Below are positions 34,644-44,800 of a DNA stretch of 64,000 nucleotides, piece by piece. Source of the DNA: Rhizobium sp. Leaf371 (GTDB lineage Bacteria; Pseudomonadota; Alphaproteobacteria; Rhizobiales; Rhizobiaceae); assembly GCF_001424045.1 (NCBI RefSeq), contig NZ_LMQB01000012.1, positions 478,662 to 542,661 of the forward strand. Direction: 5' to 3'. Below the pieces are notes generated by a model that saw nothing but the letters and a program-made list of their open reading frames with translations, was not told where the DNA came from and searched no databases. The position numbers were made by a program, and so were the translations under genes. The first letter of the stretch is position 1, and every line of letters begins with the position of its first letter.

Positions 34644-36821
34644 ATGAACCTTGCGACCCCCATCAAAGCGGAAAACCCCGTCCAGGCGGAAAACACCATC
34701 GGACATTCCGTCTGTCCGCATGACTGTCCCTCGGCCTGCGCGCTGGAGGTGGACCTGACGCCGGACGGCCGGATCGGCCGGCTGCGCGGCGCGTCCGCCA
34801 ATAGCTACACCGCCGGCGTCATCTGCGCCAAGGTGGCGCGCTATTCCGAGCGCATCTACCATCCCGGCCGCCTGCTGGTGCCGCAGCGCCGCGTGGGCGG
34901 CAAGGGCGAGGGCGGTTTTCAGGAGATCGCCTGGGAGGCCGCACTCGACGAGATCGCCGAAGCCTTCCTGAAAGCGGAAGCACGGCACGGCTCGGAGGCC
35001 GTCTGGCCATATTTCTATGCCGGCACGATGGGGCAGGTGCAGCGCGACAGCATCGAGCGTCTGCGCCACGCCAAGCGCTATTCCGGCTTCTTCGGCTCGA
35101 TCTGCACCAATCCCGCCTGGACCGGCTTCACCATGGGAACCGGTGCCTTGCGCGGTCCCGATCCGCGCGAAATGGCGCTTTCGGATTGCGTCGTCATCTG
35201 GGGCACCAATGCGGTCTCGACCCAGGTCAACGTGATGACCCACGCCATCCGCGCCCGCAAGGAGCGCAAGGCGAAGATCGTCGTCATCGACATCTACGAC
35301 AACCCGACCATGAAACAGGCCGACATGGCGCTGACCGTGCGCCCCGGCACGGATGCGGCGCTCGCCTGCGCCGTCATGCACATCGCCTTTCGCGACGGCT
35401 ATGCAGACCGCGCCTATCTCGCCACCCATTCCGACGATCCCGAAGGTCTGGAAGCCCACCTGAAAAGCCGCGACCCGGCCTGGGCGTCCGCGATCACGGG
35501 CCTCTCCGTCGAGGAGATCGAGGCCTTCGCCCGTCTGGTCGGCACGACGCCGAAGAGCTATTTCCGCCTCGGCTACGGTTTCACCCGCCAGCGCAACGGC
35601 GCGGTGGCGATCCACGCCGCGGCGAGCATCGCGACGGTGCTCGGCGCCTGGAAGCACGAGGGCGGCGGCGCGTTCCACTCCAACAACGATATCTTCCGCT
35701 TCGACAAGCGCGAACTGACGGGCACCGCCATGGTGGACCCGGACATCCGCATGCTCGACCAGTCGCAGATCGGCCGCGTCTTGACCGGCGATGCCGAGGC
35801 CCTGCGCCATCGCGGACCCGTGACGGCGCTCCTGATCCAGAACACCAATCCGGTCAATGTCGCGCCGGAGCAGCGGCTGGTGAAACGCGGCTTCCTGCGC
35901 GACGACCTCTTCGTCGCGGTGCACGAGCAGTTCATGACCGACACGGCCAAGCTTGCCGATATCGTGCTGCCGGCCACCATGTTTCTGGAGCATGACGACC
36001 TCTACCGTGGCGGCGGGCACCAGCACATCCTGCTCGGGCCGAAGCTCGTCGAGCCGCCATCGACGGTGCGCACCAATCTCTTCGTCATCGAGGAACTGGC
36101 AAAACGCCTCGGCATCGCCGATCGCCCCGGCTTCGGCCGCAGCGAACGCGATCATATCGACCGCATCCTCGTCAACTACGACAGCGGCTATCGTCACCTG
36201 AAGGCGGCGAAGTGGCTCGATGTCCAGCCGGATTTCGCCACCGCCCATTTCATCGAAGGCTTTGGCCACGCCGACGGCCGCTTCCGCTTCCGCGCCGACT
36301 GGACCGGCACGCCGGCGCCCAATCGCCCGCCGGCCGCCATGGGCATGCTCGGCCCGGTCGAAGGCCTGCCGGTCTACCCCGACCATGCCGACCTGATCGA
36401 GGCCACCGACGCCGATCACCCGTTCCGCCTCGCGACCTCGCCCGCGCGCTCCTTCCTCAATTCGAGCTTTGCCGAAACGCCGGGCTCGGTGCAGAAGGAA
36501 GGCCGTCCCGAGGTCATGATCCATGCCGAGGACGCCACCCGGCTTGCCATTCTCGAGGGCGATATCGTCCGGATCGGCAATGTCAGGGGCGAGATCCGTC
36601 TCCACGCCCGCCTTGGCGGGGGAACGCGTCCCGGCGTCGTGATCGCCGAGGGCCTCTGGCCGAACGGCGCCCATCTCGACGGCGAGGGCATCAACGTGCT
36701 TACCGGTGCCGACAGCGTCGCGCCCTATGGCGGCGCCGCCTTCCACGACAACCGCATCTGGCTGAAGCGAGACGTGACCGCGATTGAGAGCACGACCACG
36801 CTGACGAGAAAGCCTGCATGA
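34644..36821 (+). CDS. Molybdopterin-dependent oxidoreductase (formate dehydrogenase/DMSO reductase superfamily)
   Basis: The 725-residue protein has an N-terminal [4Fe-4S] motif, CPHDCPSAC followed by GVICAKV (Cx3Cx3C...C), then the bis-MGD binding domains with VIWGTNAVSTQVN, the tandem alpha/beta domain, and the C-terminal molydopterin dinucleotide domain with LATSPARSFLNSSFAET and a long beta barrel. No signal peptide is present, so it is cytosolic. I see no obvious Cys or SeCys ligand context that would define formate or nitrate specificity, and no electron-transfer subunit adjoins it. The ATG at 34644 is preferred (see promoter); TTG 34620 and ATG 34626 are alternatives. The next gene overlaps its stop by four bases. 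Confidence 0.92.
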   Translation: MNLATPIKAENPVQAENTIGHSVCPHDCPSACALEVDLTPDGRIGRLRGASANSYTAGVICAKVARYSERIYHPGRLLVPQRRVGGKGEGGFQEIAWEAALDEIAEAFLKAEARHGSEAVWPYFYAGTMGQVQRDSIERLRHAKRYSGFFGSICTNPAWTGFTMGTGALRGPDPREMALSDCVVIWGTNAVSTQVNVMTHAIRARKERKAKIVVIDIYDNPTMKQADMALTVRPGTDAALACAVMHIAFRDGYADRAYLATHSDDPEGLEAHLKSRDPAWASAITGLSVEEIEAFARLVGTTPKSYFRLGYGFTRQRNGAVAIHAAASIATVLGAWKHEGGGAFHSNNDIFRFDKRELTGTAMVDPDIRMLDQSQIGRVLTGDAEALRHRGPVTALLIQNTNPVNVAPEQRLVKRGFLRDDLFVAVHEQFMTDTAKLADIVLPATMFLEHDDLYRGGGHQHILLGPKLVEPPSTVRTNLFVIEELAKRLGIADRPGFGRSERDHIDRILVNYDSGYRHLKAAKWLDVQPDFATAHFIEGFGHADGRFRFRADWTGTPAPNRPPAAMGMLGPVEGLPVYPDHADLIEATDADHPFRLATSPARSFLNSSFAETPGSVQKEGRPEVMIHAEDATRLAILEGDIVRIGNVRGEIRLHARLGGGTRPGVVIAEGLWPNGAHLDGEGINVLTGADSVAPYGGAAFHDNRIWLKRDVTAIESTTTLTRKPA

Positions 36822-37432
36822 CCAAGTTCGAGACCGCGCAGATCGAGATCCTCAAGGACGAGACGCTTTCTAAAAACTGGTACCACCTGCGCAACATCAC
36901 CTTCCGCTACACGGACGCGGAGGGCCGCGCCAAGGTGCTGAAGCGCGAGACCTATGATCGCGGCAATGGCGCGACGATCCTGCTCTACGATCCGCGGCGC
37001 GATCTCGTGGTGCTCGTGCGCCAGTTCCGCGTGCCGACCTATGTCAATGGCGGCACTGGCTGGATGCTGGAAACGCCGGCCGGGTTGCTCGACGGCGATG
37101 CGCCCGAGGATGCGATCCGCCGCGAGGCGATGGAGGAAACCGGCTACCGCGTCGGTGCCGTCCGCTCGCTGTTCAAGGCCTATATGTCGCCCGGCGCCGT
37201 CACCGAAATCGTCCACTGCTTCGCCGCCGTCATCGACATCGAGGATCGCGTGGAAGAGGGCGGCGGTCTCGCCTCCGAAGACGAGGACATCGAGGTCGTG
37301 GAACTCGGCCTCGACGCCGCCATGGCCATGATCGCCTCCGGCGAGATCTGCGACGGCAAGACGATCATGCTGCTGCAATGGGCGGTGATGAACCGGGAGA
37401 GCCTGAAGGCTGCGACGTCAGCCGCTCCATGA
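36818..37432 (+). CDS. Nudix hydrolase, GDP-mannose pyrophosphatase-like (NudK/ADP-ribose group)
   Basis: The 204-residue protein carries the Nudix box G-x5-E-x7-REUxEExGU as GLLDGDAPEDAIRREAMEETGY at about residues 88-110. The N-terminal strands (LSKNWYHLRNITFRY, TYDRGNGATILLYD) and the PAG segment three residues before the box match the NudK/ADP-ribose pyrophosphatase group, which hydrolyses GDP-mannose or ADP-ribose. The ATGA overlap with the oxidoreductase gene shows translational coupling, but a functional link is not obvious. Confidence 0.9.
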   Translation: MTKFETAQIEILKDETLSKNWYHLRNITFRYTDAEGRAKVLKRETYDRGNGATILLYDPRRDLVVLVRQFRVPTYVNGGTGWMLETPAGLLDGDAPEDAIRREAMEETGYRVGAVRSLFKAYMSPGAVTEIVHCFAAVIDIEDRVEEGGGLASEDEDIEVVELGLDAAMAMIASGEICDGKTIMLLQWAVMNRESLKAATSAAP

Positions 37433-37511
37433 GCGTCATGGGGCCTGATGCCGCATCGCCGGATGCGGTGCGGGCGACCCCATCCGGTCTCCCGCTCGGC
37501 CCCGTGACAAG

Positions 37512-38465
37512 CTAAAACGCCCCTTTGACCCCGAACGACACCGCGATGCTGCGGAACGAGGCACCGGCTTCGTTCTCGAAAAAGGCGCTATCGCCGATCA
37601 CGCGGTCGCGCATCTGGACATCGCCCCTCTTGCGGAACACGTTCTCGAAGCTCGCGCCGAGATACAGGCCGGCCTCGCCGGTGAGGGCGTAGGTCACTTC
37701 GGCCGAGAGGAGGGCGACCGGGGCGGGGTTCATCCGATCATCGAACCTGAGATCGCGAATCCAGTGATAGTCGATATCGTTGATCCCCGGCGTGAGCCCC
37801 ACCTTCGCGCTGCCGGAAAAGCCAAAGCGATCGACCGTCGCAGCGCCGGTGATGCCCGTGAAGAAAACCGGGATGCGCTGGCGATAGCTGACGCCGCGCT
37901 CGTCGTCGTCGAAATTTCCGATCGAGTCGCGTGGAGAAAGGACGCTGTAGATGTAGGATCCGCCATAGGCATCCCAGCGGACATCGGTGTAGCGAAAGCC
38001 GCCGGTCAGCCCGAGCGTGGCCGTATCGGTCCGGTAGACGGAGCGGGCGAGGGAGACATCCCCGTCGATATAGTATTTCAGCCGTGTATCCGGGTGGATC
38101 GAGCGGTCGCTCCAGCCGTCTTTCGACGTGCCGTTATTGAAGGGTTCGATCCAGTCGTAGTCGGTCATCCCGCCGTCGCCGCCGTCGCCGTAGCGCAGCG
38201 ACGCCTGCAGGGTCCAGTCGGGATCGAGGTCGGCGCCGACCGATACGGTGTAGAGCGTCACCGCCCGGCTTTCCCAGTCGAGCTGACTGAGCTTGCTCGC
38301 GCCGTCGTAGACGAATTCGTGCGCCTTGAGATCGAGGAGACCGATGCCGCCCGACAGGCGGATGGAGCCGTCTGCCGATTGCGTGATCGGCTCGGCCGCG
38401 CGCGTCGAGGAAAGGGCGGCGAAAACGCCGAGGATCGCCAGTACCGCAACACGCCCGATGGTCAT
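37512..38465 (-). CDS. Omptin family outer-membrane aspartyl protease
   Basis: The 317-residue precursor has a signal peptide cut near TRAAEP (about residue 24) and the ten-strand omptin barrel pattern: LSGGIGLLDLKAHEFVYD, KLSQLDWESRAVTLY, RYGDGGDGGMTDYDW, SIHPDTRLKYYIDGDVSL, GGSYIYS, SYRQRIPVFFTGITG, and a C-terminal Phe (FGVKGAF). The four catalytic residues of OmpT are all present: Asp102 and Asp104 in TDYDW, Asp232 and His234 in DYHW. Omptins cut at basic residues on the cell surface, for instance in host peptides. No regulator adjoins it. Divergence from E. coli OmpT is large, but motif order is unambiguous. Confidence 0.92.
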   Translation of the reverse strand: MTIGRVAVLAILGVFAALSSTRAAEPITQSADGSIRLSGGIGLLDLKAHEFVYDGASKLSQLDWESRAVTLYTVSVGADLDPDWTLQASLRYGDGGDGGMTDYDWIEPFNNGTSKDGWSDRSIHPDTRLKYYIDGDVSLARSVYRTDTATLGLTGGFRYTDVRWDAYGGSYIYSVLSPRDSIGNFDDDERGVSYRQRIPVFFTGITGAATVDRFGFSGSAKVGLTPGINDIDYHWIRDLRFDDRMNPAPVALLSAEVTYALTGEAGLYLGASFENVFRKRGDVQMRDRVIGDSAFFENEAGASFRSIAVSFGVKGAF

Positions 38466-38602
38466 GAATCGCCCGCCCAGATGAACATATCAGATGATAG
38501 TCATTAACGTTTGGGTTGCGGCGAGGGCAAGCGAAAAACAGGCTTTGACAACAGGAACGACCAAGAGCCGCAACGGACGTGCCGCCAGTGTCGGGCGACC
38601 CT

Positions 38603-39220
38603 TCAGTCGCCCATCCTGACCGCGCCGCCCGCGACCATCCGCAGGGCCTGCGCATAGGTGCGATGCTCCACCGTCAGCACGCGGGCCGCCAGCGTTTCCG
38701 CGGTATCGCCGTCAAGCACGGGCACGCGCGTCTGCAGGATCACGGGGCCTTCGTCCATGCCCTCGGTGACGAAATGCACGGTGCAGCCGGCCTCTGTTCG
38801 GCCGGCGTCGAGCGCGCGCCGATGCGTGTCGAGGCCGGGGAAATCGGGCAGGAGGGAGGGGTGGATGTTGAGGATGCGGCCCTCGTAGCGGCTGATGAAG
38901 GCGCCGCTCAGAAGCCGCATATAGCCGGCCAGGCACAGGAGATCGGGCTTCAGCGTTTCCACATGATCGAGAATGGCGGCTTCGTGCGCGGCCTTGTCGG
39001 CGTAGTCGCGCCGCTCGAAGGCGGCCGTGGGAATGCCGCGGGCCTCGGCCTTTGCCAGTCCGCCGGCGCTCGCGCGATCCGACACCACGCCGACGATCTC
39101 GGCGGGATAATCGTCCGCGGCGCAGGCGTGGCTCAGCGCCAGCATATTGGAGCCGCCGCCGGAGATGAACACGACGACGCGTTTGCGCGGCGCCGTTCCG
39201 CTCACGAGCGTCTCGCTCAC
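38603..39220 (-). CDS. purN: Phosphoribosylglycinamide formyltransferase
   Basis: PurN performs the third step of purine synthesis using 10-formyl-THF. The 205-residue protein has [13 protein letters not shown] at the N-terminus, the catalytic Asn/His segment [14 protein letters not shown] and the Asp in [15 protein letters not shown]. The GTG start overlaps the purM stop by four bases (GTGA); a second GTG five codons later is possible. purM and purN are thus translationally coupled, the standard arrangement. Confidence 0.96.
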   Translation of the reverse strand: MSETLVSGTAPRKRVVVFISGGGSNMLALSHACAADDYPAEIVGVVSDRASAGGLAKAEARGIPTAAFERRDYADKAAHEAAILDHVETLKPDLLCLAGYMRLLSGAFISRYEGRILNIHPSLLPDFPGLDTHRRALDAGRTEAGCTVHFVTEGMDEGPVILQTRVPVLDGDTAETLAARVLTVEHRTYAQALRMVAGGAVRMGD

Positions 39221-40299
39221 AGCGCCAGCGTTCCCTGGTAGACCACGCCCGGTGCGCCCTCGTCGCGGGCGATCATCCGGCCGAGGCGGAACACCGTCTC
39301 GCCCTCGGCGGACAGCGCCGCCGCCACGCTGTCGGCGACATCGGCCGGGACGACGGCGATCATGCCGACGCCGCAGTTGAAGGTGCGCAGCATTTCGGTC
39401 GCCGCCACGCCGCCGGTGCGGGCCAGCCAGGCGAACACGGGCGGCGCCTTGACGGCGGAAAGATCGATCTCGGCCGCGAGATGCTTGGGCAGCACGCGCG
39501 GGATGTTTTCCGGAAAGCCGCCGCCGGTGATGTGGGCGAGCGCCTTGATGCCGCCGGTCTCGCGAATGACCTTCAGCAACGACTTCACATAGATGCGCGT
39601 CGGCGTCATCAGCACGTCGGCAAGCGTCGCACCATGCGTGCCGGCGTCGAAGGGGGCGGGCGCGTCCCAGGCGAGGCCCGAGAGCCCGACGATCTTGCGC
39701 ACCAGCGAATAGCCGTTGGAATGGACGCCGGAGGAGGCGAGGCCGAGGATGACGTCGCCTTCCGCGATATCGCCCGCCGGCAGCAGCCGTCCGCGCTCGG
39801 CAGCGCCCACGGCAAAGCCCGCGAGGTCGTAGTCGCCGCCCGAATACATGCCCGGCATTTCCGCCGTCTCGCCGCCGATCAGCGCGCAGCCGGCATCCCG
39901 GCAGCCCGCGGCAATGCCCGCGACGATCGCCGCGCCCTGGTCGGGGTCGAGCTTGCCGGTCGCGAAATAGTCGAGGAAGAACAGCGGCTCGGCGCCCTGC
40001 ACCACGAGGTCGTTGACGCACATGGCCACGAGATCGATGCCGACGGTGTCGTGCTTGTCGGCGTCGATGGCGATCTTCAGCTTCGTGCCGACGCCGTCAT
40101 TGGCCGCGACGAGAACCGGATCGGTGAAGCCTGCGGCCTTCAGGTCGAACAGGCCGCCGAAGCCGCCGATTTCGCCATCGGCGCCCGGCCTGCGGGTGGA
40201 GCGGACATGCGGCTTGATCTTCTCGACCATCAGGTTTCCGGCATCGATATCGACGCCCGCATCGCTGTAGGTCAGACCGTTCTTTCCCGACTGGCTCAT
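39217..40299 (-). CDS. purM: Phosphoribosylformylglycinamidine cyclo-ligase (AIR synthetase)
   Basis: PurM closes the imidazole ring in the fifth step of purine synthesis, using ATP. The 360-residue protein begins [22 protein letters not shown], typical of the family, and contains [50 protein letters not shown] and [15 protein letters not shown] in order. GGAGAG precedes the ATG. Longer in-frame starts add 32 atypical residues. It is divergent from the AI-2E permease gene; purN overlaps its 3' end. Confidence 0.97.
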   Translation of the reverse strand: MSQSGKNGLTYSDAGVDIDAGNLMVEKIKPHVRSTRRPGADGEIGGFGGLFDLKAAGFTDPVLVAANDGVGTKLKIAIDADKHDTVGIDLVAMCVNDLVVQGAEPLFFLDYFATGKLDPDQGAAIVAGIAAGCRDAGCALIGGETAEMPGMYSGGDYDLAGFAVGAAERGRLLPAGDIAEGDVILGLASSGVHSNGYSLVRKIVGLSGLAWDAPAPFDAGTHGATLADVLMTPTRIYVKSLLKVIRETGGIKALAHITGGGFPENIPRVLPKHLAAEIDLSAVKAPPVFAWLARTGGVAATEMLRTFNCGVGMIAVVPADVADSVAAALSAEGETVFRLGRMIARDEGAPGVVYQGTLAL

Positions 40300-40605
40300 G
40301 TTTGGCTCTCCACGCACCCGTTCAAGCCCTGCGATTGGCATGTGGTGCGGCCAAGTGCAAGCGCACAAGGGGCGCCACGGGGCTTTTTCCCGCACGGATC
40401 GCGTCCCGATGCGGCCTCACGCACCGGTCGTCTCGCGTTCACGCCGCGGGGATAGCCAATCGCGGGCGCTTGACCGGCTGCCTTGCACCGTCCTATCTCC
40501 AGCCTATCTCATTGCAGGAAGACCCCGGGCCCCATGCGAACCCGGGTGAAGCGAGCCCCGGACCCCCGCGGGGCCACCGCGGTGTCAACAGGATCGGAGC
40601 GTCAG
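40300..40605. other. Divergent intergenic region between purM and the AI-2E permease gene
   Basis: About 300 bases with promoters expected for both sides. No purine-type operator or riboswitch is recognisable. Between 40524 and 40580 there are several GC-rich inverted sequences around CCCGGG and CCCCGCGGGG that can pair, resembling the degenerate CCCGGG-type repeats common between genes in alphaproteobacteria. The open frames here are not convincing. Confidence 0.4.
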
Positions 40606-41736
40606 ATGGCCACCATTTTCAGCGGCAAGGGACTTCGCCGCCAGGCCGTCTTCTGGGCGGCCTTCTTCGTCCTCTTCATCGCCTTCCTGTTCGTGTTCTC
40701 CTCCATCCTCCTGCCGTTCCTGGCCGGCATGGCGCTCGCCTATTTCCTCGATCCGATCGCCGATCGGCTGGAGAAATGGGGCCTGAGCCGGATGATGGCG
40801 ACCATCGTCATTCTCGTCGGCTTCATCGTCATCTTCGCGCTTTCGCTGGTGCTGATCATCCCGATCATCTTCACGCAGGCCTCCGAATTCATCGCCAAGA
40901 TCCCGGACTATGTCGCGAGCTTCCAGGACTTTCTGGCAAGTCCCCATGCCGAAATCCTGCCGGACTGGCTGCAGAGCCAGCTGCCGGCGATCCGTCAGAA
41001 TTCGGCGCGCCTGCTGGCCCAGGGCGCAAGTTTCCTCGGCACGCTGGTGCAGCAACTCTGGAACTCCGGCGTTGCGCTGCTCGACATCATCTCGCTGTTC
41101 GTCGTCACCCCCGTCGTCGCCTTCTACCTGCTGCTCGACTGGGATCGCATGGTCGCCAAGGTCGACAGCTGGATCCCGCGCGGCCAGCTCTCCACCGTCC
41201 GCCAGATCGCGTCCGACATGGACAGCTCGATCGCCGGCTTCGTGCGCGGGCAGGGCTCGCTCTGCATCATTCTCGGCCTCTATTACGGCATCCTGCTGAC
41301 CGTCGCCGGCCTCAACTTCGGCCTGCTCATCGGCTTCTTCGCGGGCATCATCAGCTTCATTCCCTATGTCGGCTCCATGGTCGGCCTGGTGCTGGCGGTC
41401 GGCGTGGCGCTGGTGCAGTTCTGGCCGGATTACTTCTGGGTCATCGTCGTCGCCTGCATCTTCTTCTCGGGGCAGTTCCTCGAAGGCAACATTCTGCAGC
41501 CGAAACTCGTCGGCAGCAGCGTTGGCCTGCACCCGGTCTGGCTGATGTTCGCGCTGCTCGCCTTCGGCTCGCTGTTCGGCTTCGTCGGGCTGCTCGTGGC
41601 CGTGCCCGCGGCTGCCGCGCTCGGCGTCCTCGTGCGCTTCGCTCTGGCGCGCTACCTTGAAAGCGACGTCTACCACAGCCCGCCGACGCACACGACCATC
41701 GAGGCCCAGCCGAACGTGCCGCACAGCCTGACATGA
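40606..41736 (+). CDS. AI-2E family transporter (PerM-like permease)
   Basis: The 376-residue inner-membrane protein has about seven hydrophobic segments: two near the N-terminus (about 15-45 and 65-90), a soluble stretch with SEFIAKIPDYVASFQ, and a C-terminal bundle with the conserved GLNFGLLIGFFAGIISFIPYVG and EGNILQPKLVG. These are the AI-2E/PerM family hallmarks. Substrates in this family are poorly known; the family name does not prove autoinducer export. The ATG at 40606 has GGAG before it. The hdaA start overlaps its stop by four bases, a conserved alphaproteobacterial linkage. Confidence 0.93.
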   Translation: MATIFSGKGLRRQAVFWAAFFVLFIAFLFVFSSILLPFLAGMALAYFLDPIADRLEKWGLSRMMATIVILVGFIVIFALSLVLIIPIIFTQASEFIAKIPDYVASFQDFLASPHAEILPDWLQSQLPAIRQNSARLLAQGASFLGTLVQQLWNSGVALLDIISLFVVTPVVAFYLLLDWDRMVAKVDSWIPRGQLSTVRQIASDMDSSIAGFVRGQGSLCIILGLYYGILLTVAGLNFGLLIGFFAGIISFIPYVGSMVGLVLAVGVALVQFWPDYFWVIVVACIFFSGQFLEGNILQPKLVGSSVGLHPVWLMFALLAFGSLFGFVGLLVAVPAAAALGVLVRFALARYLESDVYHSPPTHTTIEAQPNVPHSLT

Positions 41737-42440
41737 ACCGCCGCGACGACCAGTTGCCGCTGCCTCTGGGGCATGCGCCGCAGATCAGCCGCGACGACCT
41801 GCTCGTCTCGCCCTCGCTGGAGGCGGCGGTGGCGATCGTCGATCATTGGCCGCAATGGCCGTCGCCCGTGGTGGTGCTGGTCGGGCCGCCGGGGTCCGGC
41901 AAGTCGCATCTCGCCGCCATCTGGGCCGGCACGAGCGGCGCCACCGCGATCGATCTCCAGCCCGGAACCGAGGCGCCCGGGATCGCCGCCAAGGGCCCCG
42001 TGCTCTTCGAGGACGCCGACCGGCACGGCTTCGACGAGACGGCCCTGTTCCACGTCATCAACAGCGTACGCGAAAACGGCACCTTTCTGATGGTCACCGC
42101 CCGCAGCCGGCCCGCCGCCTGGGGCGTGCGCCTGCCGGATCTCGCCTCGCGCCTCAAGGCGGTCACGGTCGTGGAGACCAGCGAGCCGGACGACGATCTT
42201 CTCGGCCAGGTTCTGATGAAGCTCTTTGCCGATCGCCAGCTCTTCCCCGACGAAAGGCTCATCGCCTATCTCGTCGCCCGCATGGAGCGCTCGCTCGAAA
42301 CCGCCCATCGCGCGGTGGCCGAGATGGACCGGCTGGCGCTCGCCCGCCAGACGCGGATCAACCGCGCACTGGCTGCCGAAGTGCTTGAAAAAATTGGTAA
42401 TGCAGGGGATACTCAGGAAATCCCGGACGCGGACGATTGA
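41733..42440 (+). CDS. hdaA: HdaA, regulatory inactivator of DnaA
   Basis: HdaA stimulates ATP hydrolysis by DnaA when bound to the sliding clamp, preventing re-initiation. The 235-residue protein starts with the clamp-binding motif QLPLPLG at residues 7-13 and then a small AAA+ domain with Walker A GPPGSGKS at about 50-57, the Walker B-like VLFEDADR and an arginine-finger region RLPDLASRL (sensor/box VII). It lacks the DnaA DNA-binding domain. Translation is coupled to the upstream permease gene (ATGA). Confidence 0.93.
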   Translation: MNRRDDQLPLPLGHAPQISRDDLLVSPSLEAAVAIVDHWPQWPSPVVVLVGPPGSGKSHLAAIWAGTSGATAIDLQPGTEAPGIAAKGPVLFEDADRHGFDETALFHVINSVRENGTFLMVTARSRPAAWGVRLPDLASRLKAVTVVETSEPDDDLLGQVLMKLFADRQLFPDERLIAYLVARMERSLETAHRAVAEMDRLALARQTRINRALAAEVLEKIGNAGDTQEIPDADD

Positions 42441-42505
42441 CTGTCACAGTTCTGTCGTCAAACTCGTCTAGCAGCTTTTGAGAAAAGCGTATGAGGGAGC
42501 GGGAC

Positions 42506-44788
42506 ATGGACACGACGACAGCTGCGGCAAAGACGAGCACCGCGCCGGCCAACCCGAACGACAAGACCGCCAAAGCGCATGCCGACAAAACTTCGGCCGA
42601 AAAAGCGGGCGCCTCGAAAAGCGCGACGGCGAAGGACGGCGTCGAGGACGGCATCGACCTCCTGAACAGCCCGGAACGCTTCATCAACCGCGAATTCTCC
42701 TGGCTGCAGTTCAATCGCCGCGTGCTGGAGGAAACCCTCAACACCGCCCATCCGCTGCTCGAACGCGTCCGCTTCCTGTCGATTTCGGCCGCCAACCTCG
42801 ACGAGTTCTTCATGGTCCGCGTCGCCGGTCTCGAGGCGCAGGTGCGCCAGAGCGTCGTCGTGCGCAGTCCGGACGGCAAGACGCCGGCCGAACAGCTGGG
42901 CGACATCCTGAAAGAGATCAACACGCTGCAGATGGAGCAGCAGGCCTCGCTCGCCGTGCTGCAGCAGTATCTCGCCAAGGAGGACATCCTCATCGTGCGG
43001 CCGGTCTCGCTATCGGCCGACGACCGGGCCTGGCTGGAGACGACCTTCGACCAGTCGATGTTCCCGGTCCTCACCCCGCTCTCCATCGATCCGGCGCATC
43101 CGTTCCCCTTCATTCCCAATCTCGGCTTCACCATGGGCCTGCAGCTCGTCAGCCGCTCCGGCCGCGAGCCGATGACGGCGCTTTTGCGCCTGCCCGTGGC
43201 GCTCGATCGTTTCGTGCGCCTGCCGGACGTGCATTCGACCATTCGCTACATCACGCTGGAAGACGTGGTGGGCATGTTCATCAGCCGTCTGTTCCCCGGC
43301 TACGACGTCAAGGGCGCCGGCACGTTCCGCATCATCCGCGACAGCGATATCGAGGTCGAGGAAGAGGCGGAAGATCTGGTGCGCTTCTTCGAGACCGCGC
43401 TGAAGCGCCGCCGTCGCGGCTCGGTCATCCGCATCGAAATCGATTCGGAAATGCCGCTGGAGCTGCGCCGCTTCGTCATCTCGGAACTTGCCGTGCCGGA
43501 AAACCGCGTGGCCGTTCTGCCCGGCCTGCTGGCGCTGAACACGCTGTCGGAAATCACCAAGGCGCCGCGCGAGGACCTGCGCTTCGCGCCCTACAATGCG
43601 CGATTTCCCGAGCGAGTCCGAGAGCACATGGGAGACTGCTTCGCCGCCATCCGCGAAAAAGACATGGTGGTTCACCACCCCTATGAGAGCTTCGACGTCG
43701 TTGTCCAGTTCCTCCATCAGGCTGCGCGCGATCCTGACGTCCTTGCGATAAAGCAGACGCTCTACCGCACCTCCAACGACAGCCCGATCGTGCGTGCGCT
43801 GATCGACGCGGCCGACGCCGGCAAGTCGGTGACGGCGCTGGTCGAGCTCAAGGCCCGCTTCGACGAGGAGGCCAACATCCGCTGGGCGCGGGACCTTGAG
43901 CGCGCCGGCGTGCAGGTCGTCTTCGGCTTCATCGAGCTGAAGACCCATGCCAAGATGTCGATGGTCGTGCGGCGCGAGGAGGGCAAGCTGCGCACCTATT
44001 GCCACCTCGGCACCGGCAACTACCACCCCGTCACCGCCAAGATCTATACCGACCTGTCCTTCTTCACCTGCTCGCCCGTGATCGGCCACGACATGGCGAA
44101 CATCTTCAACTTCATCACCGGCTATGGCGAGCCCGAGGCCGGCATGAAGCTGGCGATCTCGCCGCACACGCTGCGTCCGCGCATCCTCCAGCATATCGAG
44201 GAGGAGATCGTCCATGCCGGTGCCGGTCGCCCGGCGTCGATCTGGATGAAGATGAATTCGCTGGTCGATCCCGAGATCATCGATGCGCTCTACCGGGCAA
44301 GCCGCGCCGGCGTCGAGGTCGAGCTGATCGTGCGCGGCATCTGCTGCCTGCGTCCGCAGGTGCCCGGCCTGTCGGACAATATCCGCGTCAAGTCGATCGT
44401 CGGACGGTTTCTGGAGCACAGCCGCATCTTCTGTTTCGGCAACGGCCACGCTCTTCCCTCCGAGCATGCGCTTGTGTATATCGGCTCGGCGGACATGATG
44501 CCGCGCAACCTGGACCGGCGTGTCGAGACCCTCGTACCTCTCGTCAACCGGACCGTGCACGAACAGGTCCTGTCGCAGATCATGCTGGCAAATCTCATCG
44601 ATAACCAGCAGAGCTACGAAATTCTCGAGGACGGCACCTCGCGACGGATCTCGGTGTCCAAGGACAGCGAGCCGTTCAATGCGCAAGTCTATTTCATGAC
44701 CAATCCCAGCCTGTCGGGCCGGGGCGAGGCCCTGAAGTCGAGTGCGCCCAAGGTTATCGCCGGCTGGGACAGCGACCGCAGAAAGTAA
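42506..44788 (+). CDS. ppk: Polyphosphate kinase 1
   Basis: Ppk reversibly forms long-chain polyphosphate from ATP. The 760-residue protein has an Ala/Lys/Thr-rich N-terminal extension of about 55 residues, then the N domain ([22 protein letters not shown]), the H domain and the two phospholipase D-like catalytic domains. Active-site His residues lie in [12 protein letters not shown] and [18 protein letters not shown] favour the ATG at 42506 because GGGAGCGGGAC gives a good ribosome-binding site; an ATG five codons upstream is possible. ppx follows after 12 bases, so synthesis and breakdown of polyphosphate are co-expressed. Confidence 0.97.
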   Translation: MDTTTAAAKTSTAPANPNDKTAKAHADKTSAEKAGASKSATAKDGVEDGIDLLNSPERFINREFSWLQFNRRVLEETLNTAHPLLERVRFLSISAANLDEFFMVRVAGLEAQVRQSVVVRSPDGKTPAEQLGDILKEINTLQMEQQASLAVLQQYLAKEDILIVRPVSLSADDRAWLETTFDQSMFPVLTPLSIDPAHPFPFIPNLGFTMGLQLVSRSGREPMTALLRLPVALDRFVRLPDVHSTIRYITLEDVVGMFISRLFPGYDVKGAGTFRIIRDSDIEVEEEAEDLVRFFETALKRRRRGSVIRIEIDSEMPLELRRFVISELAVPENRVAVLPGLLALNTLSEITKAPREDLRFAPYNARFPERVREHMGDCFAAIREKDMVVHHPYESFDVVVQFLHQAARDPDVLAIKQTLYRTSNDSPIVRALIDAADAGKSVTALVELKARFDEEANIRWARDLERAGVQVVFGFIELKTHAKMSMVVRREEGKLRTYCHLGTGNYHPVTAKIYTDLSFFTCSPVIGHDMANIFNFITGYGEPEAGMKLAISPHTLRPRILQHIEEEIVHAGAGRPASIWMKMNSLVDPEIIDALYRASRAGVEVELIVRGICCLRPQVPGLSDNIRVKSIVGRFLEHSRIFCFGNGHALPSEHALVYIGSADMMPRNLDRRVETLVPLVNRTVHEQVLSQIMLANLIDNQQSYEILEDGTSRRISVSKDSEPFNAQVYFMTNPSLSGRGEALKSSAPKVIAGWDSDRRK

Positions 44789-44800
44789 AGCTGGACCCGT

